Shown here one piece after another: positions 7,633-11,493 of a stretch of DNA of 11,493 bases (position 1 is the first letter of the stretch; the number at the start of each line of letters is the position of its first letter). This stretch comes from Skeletonema tropicum. Taxonomy: Eukaryota; Bacillariophyta; Thalassiosirophyceae; Thalassiosirales; Thalassiosiraceae. The translations under genes and the position numbers were made by a program. The stretch covers positions 1 to 11,493 of the forward strand of contig JAWZXG010000118.1 of NCBI GenBank assembly GCA_037178625.1, in the 5' to 3' direction. Under the pieces are notes generated by a model, which saw only the letters and a list, made by a program, of their open reading frames with translations, was not told the origin of the DNA and did no database searches.

Positions 7633-7946
7633 TATCATATCACTTAGGAAATTAGGTAAATGTTGCATTATCGCTACCTAGACATCATTGAACCAACAAT
7701 TGGAGTCTTCATACGCCGAGGGCAGAACCAAACAGCGTCGCAGTCGGGACCACGGGAGAGGGTTGTCTCTCCTACCACAGCTCGTTTGAAAGCCCGGGAT
7801 ATATTGACGTGGATGTCAATAAGCCTGTATACAGGCGAGATATACAACTAACAGGATTTGCACGAGAGTATAAGCATATACCCATCTCTATCCGTGGTTT
7901 TTGACCGCGTCGAAGTGCTGCCTGAGCCCGCTGGCGACGTATCAAG
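7633..7946. mobile_element. 314-bp insertion in the amidotransferase gene
   Basis: The insert lies between two exact copies of a 13-bp coding sequence (AATCCATTCCACA on plus). It has no matching terminal inverted repeats, no homopolymer A tail and no useful ORF. Inside it are two hairpins: ATTGAC/GTCAAT arms at 7803-7820 and the palindrome GCCTGTATACAGGC at 7823-7836. A GGAGAG/CTCTCC stem lies near 7755-7772. The 13-bp duplication and lack of inverted ends fit a retroposed short element (SINE-like) better than a cut-and-paste transposon. A tRNA-like B box was looked for and only a weak match (CGTTTGAAAGCC, about 7784) was found. An intron is unlikely because no consensus GT…AG pair fits the edges. 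Confidence 0.6.
7803..7836. other. Two adjacent palindromes inside the insertion
   Basis: ATTGAC (7803-7808) and GTCAAT (7815-7820) form a 6-bp stem. They are followed directly by the 14-bp perfect palindrome GCCTGTATACAGGC (7823-7836). Confidence 0.6.
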
Positions 7947-7959
7947 AATCCATTCCACA
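7947..7959. repeat. 13-bp direct repeat, copy B (target-site duplication)
   Basis: AATCCATTCCACA, the partner of 7620-7632. The upstream amidotransferase coding segment ends in this copy in the same frame phase that copy A uses to continue. Confidence 0.75.
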
Positions 7960-8467
7960 CTCGTGTTGTCATACGCTGCAGATGCAGAGAGGGAGCCTGG
8001 AATTAGTATGCCATCGTAGCTGGACCACTCGGAGGATGTGAGTGGATAGTCGTTTGATTGTGCATGATAGATTGTGATGCGTATTGTCAAGTAGTAGTTG
8101 CACTCAGCCAATAATGAATATTGCTGCTCTCTATCTCTGATCAGTACTTCTTTGAGAGAACACTTCTTTTCATATGCTTGACAGAAGAGCTCCAAAAACA
8201 TCACTGCCGTGTCTTTTGATGGACCGTAGGGAGGATTTTCTTCACAGCTGATCATCATCAAGTTTAATGCTTTGCTTCTGCTACTGGCAGTGTAGGAACA
8301 ATCGGTGCGCGTGGATGTGGATGTGGATGATGATGATGCATCGGCACCGTCCTCGGTAGCAGCGTCAGCATCAGGACATGACGTGACGTACCATTGTTTG
8401 AGAGGAGCACCGATTTTGAAACAATGGTGCGATCATCATCTTCTCTGTTGGATAATTGCATCATCAT

Positions 8468-8904
8468 CTACTGTCTATTACTCCTACTTATTACTGATAC
8501 TGTTGAATTGTTCCGTAGAGATGTTGCGTCTATCTGGCTCAGGCCTGATAAATAATAATGTCACAAGCAATTAAGGAGACCGGTATTGGTTGTGCAACTA
8601 GAGCGAGAAGAGACCACTAGGAGCACTGGATATCATGGTGACTACTAAAGCTTACAGCAGGCTTACAGCTAAAGAAGAGTAAGAGTGGGCTATTCCGAAA
8701 GGTGATGATGGCATGGAGCACCAACGTGCGACGTCATCTTGCATCTTGTGTGAGAGGATCAATCACGGGTTCTCACCGTGGTTGTTATTTGACACGTGTG
8801 AACAGGAAGGGTGCTTGTCGTAGCGGTATCAGGATACCGGAAGAGAGTCCATTCCCAGGCTTCAATGATGGCAGATATTTGATATCTGTGGCTCGGTGAA
8901 TTTT
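8468..8904. other. 5' flank of the amidotransferase-like gene
   Basis: Probably holds the upstream region of the minus-strand gene. No TATA-like element was convincing. A plus frame at 8702-8899 (65 codons, basic) has no recognisable domain. Confidence 0.35.
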
Positions 8905-8925
8905 TGATCCGGCGCAGCCGGATCA
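8905..8925. other. 9-bp perfect hairpin with 3-nt loop
   Basis: TGATCCGGC (8905-8913) and GCCGGATCA (8917-8925) flank a GCA loop. The stem is preceded by five T's on the plus strand. No adjacent gene is confirmed, so a role as an RNA 3'-end hairpin or element footprint is open. Confidence 0.7.
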
Positions 8926-8940
8926 GCTGAAATGCTGCAC

Positions 8941-9001
8941 AAAGAGAGGAAAGAAAGAAAGGGGAAAGGAGGGGGAAAGAAGAGGAGAAAGGGTAGGAGG
9001 A
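8941..9001 (+). repeat. Polypurine tract
   Basis: Sixty-one bases that are all A or G except one T at 8994 (53 uninterrupted purines at 8941-8993). Such tracts can form triplex DNA. On the minus strand it is a polypyrimidine run. Confidence 0.9.
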
Positions 9002-9027
9002 TGTTGATGTATGCTCTGATTGATTTC

Positions 9028-9045
9028 ACTAGCTTTCAAGCTAGT
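9028..9045. other. 8-bp perfect hairpin
   Basis: ACTAGCTT (9028-9035) and AAGCTAGT (9038-9045) are separated by TC. It lies just downstream of the purine tract. Confidence 0.65.
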
Positions 9046-9998
9046 TATACCTGCTTTTGCTCGATTCTAATTGTTGTCATTTTTTGTTGGGCTCCATGCT
9101 GTGCCTTGCGATGCTTTACATCATTGCCACGTGCTCATTAGAGGGTATACTACCACATCAGTTCCATCTGTACCATACACGTTACGCGTGACGCCATGAC
9201 CCATACTTGCATCCAAGCCAAATACCCCAAAGACAATGTAAACCTATTGCTCCTTTGTGTTCTTGATATCAACTAAGTTGTGGTGCTTCATTGTTTCTCT
9301 CGGCTGATGCTGGACCTTCTTGGATGCTATCAAAGTACATAATGCTTTATTGCGGCTTCTGATCCGTCGTGGCTGGGCATGCACGGGATGTGGTCAGTGT
9401 GTCAGATGTCTTGTTCTAAGCCTCCTCGAGATTATGATTGATTGTCATGCCAGTCGAACGATTGCCATACCAGTCGATTGTGGAGAAGTGATTCCTTGTC
9501 GTTTGTTTCAAATCGTTTTCTGAACCGTATCTATTGTAGGCATCTCTCCCTCTCCTCTTCTACGCTAGTGATTTTGATTGCCTCCGGCATCCGACATTAG
9601 AGTTGCATTCCATCTTAACCTTCTATCTATTATGACTAGACTGTTACTTGATTTGTTGAATGTTTCTACACTCTGGTGATTTGTACGGTCTACTCTCTGG
9701 TCTGACGTCTGACACTGTTTGTATTTATTTACCAAGACACTTAGCAGTGTTGTCATTATTGTTGTTGTATTATCAATCACTGTCATCTTTGGCGTTGCGG
9801 CTGGTGACAATTAAATGCATCCCTGCAGGAGGTTTCGGTGGCTGCTAGAGTATGGGTCCTCTCTCTGTAGTTGCTGCATCTACGTGAACCGCAAAACTAC
9901 ATGCATTTTTGCCTATTTTTGTATTCCGTGCAGTGTTGTCGAATAGCCTATGATCAAATTCACAAATCGAGCAGAATCTGCCAGGTAACCTGCGGCGA
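9046..9998. other. Long stretch without a recognised gene
   Basis: Only short frames are present, none with a recognisable domain. Visible features are a CACGTG E/G-box at 9128-9133 and a 20-bp imperfect tandem pair at 9440-9479. The minus frame at 9565-9810 (81 codons, Thr/Asn-rich) is not convincing. Confidence 0.4.
9440..9479. repeat. 20-bp imperfect tandem pair
   Basis: GATTGTCATGCCAGTCGAAC (9440-9459) is followed directly by GATTGCCATACCAGTCGATT (9460-9479), four differences in 20. Confidence 0.65.
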
Positions 9999-10538
9999 TT
10001 ATATAATGTGAGTTGCATTCATTCGGTTCCGTTCATTTCTATCTACTGACTGCCGCGCTGCTTTGTGTGTGTCGGCATCGGAGCGAGAGCGGAGGAAAAC
10101 AAAAAAACGAGCATAAACTTTCAGAGCAATTTCCTCGCACTTCTGATTAGCTACGCTTCTCCGAAAATGATATCGAGAGTGATTGTGATTAGATGGATTG
10201 TCGGCTGTTGCATAAGTAGTAAGTTCTGGAGTCGATATTGCTTCCGCTGGAGTTGTTATGGCGAGGTCGACATCGACATGGTCCTTATCCTTTGCAAAAG
10301 ATCCAGTCTGAAATTTGGCGCGCCTCGAAAAGATCCATTTTAATGTGGCCGGGCCGATATTATTACGGGTAAAATATGCTTGCCCGTTGTCGCCATTACT
10401 TTTGTGTGCGGCAAAGTTAGTGTCGCCATTAAAAGTAATGGCGACACCCGCTTTGAGTAAAAAGGGTTTTATTAGTGAGTTAGCTAGAAAGAGGCGGGTG
10501 AAATTGCTGTCGCCATTACTTTTTTTAGCCACCGCCAT
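9999..10538 (-). CDS. Hypothetical 179-residue protein with NGD repeats
   Basis: An uninterrupted frame from ATG 10538 (GGTGAATGGCG context) to TAA at 9999. The N-terminal third contains three in-phase copies of a short motif, KSNGDSNF, TFNGDTNF and KSNGDNG, at about residues 7, 37 and 46. These are encoded by the palindromic repeats at 10388-10523. The remainder is polar and basic with no membrane segment and no domain I recognise. The length is suggestive for chance alone, but the repeats may be a non-coding foldback element that happens to be open. Confidence 0.25.
   Translation of the reverse strand: MAVAKKSNGDSNFTRLFLANSLIKPFLLKAGVAITFNGDTNFAAHKSNGDNGQAYFTRNNIGPATLKWIFSRRAKFQTGSFAKDKDHVDVDLAITTPAEAISTPELTTYATADNPSNHNHSRYHFRRSVANQKCEEIALKVYARFFVFLRSRSDADTHKAARQSVDRNERNRMNATHII
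10388..10523. repeat. Palindromic repeat cluster (TGTCGCCATTACTTTT)
   Basis: The 16-mer TGTCGCCATTACTTTT is present on the plus strand at 10388-10403 and 10508-10523, and inverted at 10431-10446. A truncated direct copy (10421-10431) pairs with the inverted copy to make a perfect 12-bp stem, GTGTCGCCATTA/TAATGGCGACAC (10420-10447, AAAG loop). Outer arms CACCCGC (about 10445) and GCGGGTG (about 10494) are also complementary. This is the structure of a small foldback element. Confidence 0.7.
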
Positions 10539-10861
10539 TCACCATCTGCCTCAATGATGGCTCCCAACTCCCACCTCCCGCCGAGCCACATCACACGGAG
10601 CGAGCTCCAAAACAAGTGTAAATATTCACTTCGAGTAAAATTACAAAAATACTCGTCTTCTTTAGCTCCTACAACCAAACCACTCTCTAGAGAAGTACAT
10701 CTGACACTTTAGATTGGCAAGAACAAGATAAGTGTCCTCAGGGATATCAGTTGATCAAAGTTCTTTCAGTGGTGCTTGGTTACGCTTGCCGAGAGTTGCT
10801 TTGATGATGTAAAGTAGAAAGGGGGAAGCCAGGGCGAACACCTAATTTTATAAAATTTTTA
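10539..10861. other. Spacer before the inverted-repeat element
   Basis: No gene or clear repeat seen. AT-rich sequence (TTTTATAAAATTTTTA, about 10846) immediately precedes the left terminal inverted repeat and could be the insertion target. Confidence 0.4.
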
Positions 10862-11466
10862 TGACCTTTCCACAGTTGGCACGCCAAGTGGGCTAAGCAG
10901 TCTCATCTACTTTTCCCCCTATTCTGTGGAAATCTGTGGATGCAACTCGATTTTTTCACAATTTTGTTAGAGATTTTAGTTAGAGAGCAGCTCTCAAGGC
11001 GAAAATTAAGTTTCAGGGAAGTGGTTTACATGCTAGCCCCGAGACACTATCCTTTAGGTGACTATTAAGTGAGTGTATACTGTGCTGTGTAGGTGTCGAA
11101 AGCGTATATTTTCGTCGAAATATGCATGTGAAGGTGCTCTCTAGCTTGGTAATATCTTTGATGGCTGACGGCCAAAATTTTTTACATGGCGAAAAGCCAG
11201 TGTACTCTCACATGCATTTCTCAGCGAGGAAATGGAATTTTCGGCCAGTCAACATATGTATAGAGTCGACAATAAAGTCGACGAAAGGATGGTACTACTG
11301 GAAATGCATGCTAATCATCTTCCTGAAACTTAATTTTGGCAATGAGAGCTGCTCTCTAACTGAAATCTCTAACAAAATTGTGAAAAAATTGAGTTGCGTC
11401 CACAGATTTCCACAGAATAGGGAAAAACGTAGATGAGGGATGAAAGGGGGCTGCCGTGGAAAGGTC
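10862..11466. mobile_element. Non-autonomous element with long terminal inverted repeats
   Basis: The left arm (about 10862-11035) and right arm (about 11305-11466) are reverse complements of each other over roughly 160-170 bp. Within 10938-10996 against 11343-11401 there are only three mismatches in 59 positions. Both tips read GACCTTTCCAC inward. The arms diverge towards the tips through indels. The central loop of about 270 bp has its own small inverted segment (ATGCATGTGA, about 11122, against TCACATGCAT, about 11208) and no transposase-like frame. A plus frame at 11122-11436 runs into the right arm and is not credible. No clear target-site duplication is visible (left flank TTTTTAT, right flank AATCTCA), so the superfamily cannot be assigned. 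Long arms suggest a foldback or Mutator-like derivative. Confidence 0.75.
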
Positions 11467-11493
11467 AATCTCACCTTTCAATTCAGACTAGGA

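Larger units (their letters stand above)
6871..8432 (-). pseudogene. Class I glutamine amidotransferase-like gene, disrupted
   Basis: A GATase1-fold protein. The N-terminal part (about 8260-7947) reads SCEENPPYGPSKDTAVMFLELF, then YDGILIPGS and SVEWI. After a 314-bp insertion, coding resumes with EKLQSVM, the nucleophile elbow GVCFGRQCFAHAF (Cys codon 7567-7565), GGRAIKCPTGSKAGR, ELLYTHGDMVQSLPEFAISLGG, and the His/Glu site FTFQAHPEY. It ends …AVIAVATALGWF and a stop at 6871. The Cys-His-Glu triad is thus visible. Class I GATases hydrolyse glutamine for an acceptor, or act as related hydrolases; no synthetase domain is seen, so the substrate is unknown. Reading frames change near 7587, 7535, 7505 and 7180, and TAG-TGA follows the elbow in its own frame. 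An upstream extension rich in Ser/Thr opens at 8432, and the true start is unclear (an ATG cluster at 8467 lies in another frame). Pseudogene or indel-bearing assembly. Confidence 0.75.

Noticed and set aside
7784..7795. tRNA-type B box in the 314-bp insert
   Set aside because: Only a weak match to the promoter consensus and no convincing A box upstream, so a tRNA-derived SINE cannot be claimed.
10317..10324. GGCGCGCC site as evidence of an engineered sequence
   Set aside because: A single 8-bp palindrome is expected by chance in a genome, and there is no vector-like flank.
11122..11436. 104-codon plus-strand frame inside the inverted-repeat element
   Set aside because: It extends into the right terminal repeat and has no transposase or other motif.
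1..11493. CRISPR array, rRNA or tRNA genes
   Set aside because: No regularly spaced repeats with unique spacers, no rRNA-like blocks, and no paired A/B-box cloverleaf were seen on either strand.

Overview
This is a eukaryotic nuclear window of moderate GC content. It has spaced, mostly short reading frames, microsatellites, foldback repeats and protein families typical of protists. I favour a stramenopile, most likely a diatom. The reasons are the style of the class I glutamine amidotransferase-like protein, the IQ-motif protein, an ATG preceded by a purine-rich CAACATGG-type context, and a CRE-type palindrome. This is inference, since no marker in the window proves it. I see no rRNA, tRNA, bacterial operon or CRISPR array.

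Layout. Positions 1-1300 are repeat-rich and hold no convincing gene: an inverted repeat at 83-131, a foldback/tandem cluster at 525-751, and one copy of a dispersed repeat at 1110-1219. Positions 1295-1656 carry a short minus-strand coding-like fragment next to a small plus-strand membrane-type ORF. Positions 2412-2527 hold a perfect CRE palindrome and a GC-rich palindromic patch, lying upstream of a plus-strand gene at 2653-4107. That gene encodes a Lys-rich, internally repeated, acidic protein with two IQ (calmodulin-binding) motifs. Its reading frame changes by the same amount three times. Positions 4335-4796 contain a 79-bp tandem duplication and a 46-bp AC microsatellite. A small minus-strand acidic ORF lies at 5623-5874. 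CAG/CAA repeats lie at 6265-6312, followed by the second copy of the dispersed repeat (6349-6457).

The best-recognised gene is on the minus strand at 6871-8432. It is a class I glutamine amidotransferase (GATase1)-like protein with the nucleophile-elbow Cys and the His/Glu pair still visible. It is interrupted by a 314-bp insertion flanked by a 13-bp direct duplication of coding sequence. Removing the insertion and one duplicate restores the frame exactly at that point. It also has several frame changes, so I call it a disrupted gene or pseudogene, or a real gene in an indel-bearing assembly.

Positions 8905-9045 hold two hairpins around a purine tract. Positions 10388-10523 hold palindromic repeats inside a 179-codon minus-strand ORF. 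Positions 10862-11466 form a 0.6-kb element with about 160-170 bp terminal inverted repeats and no evident transposase, so it is a MITE/foldback-like element. No operon-like cooperation is evident. The main story is gene wear by small mobile elements and indels.
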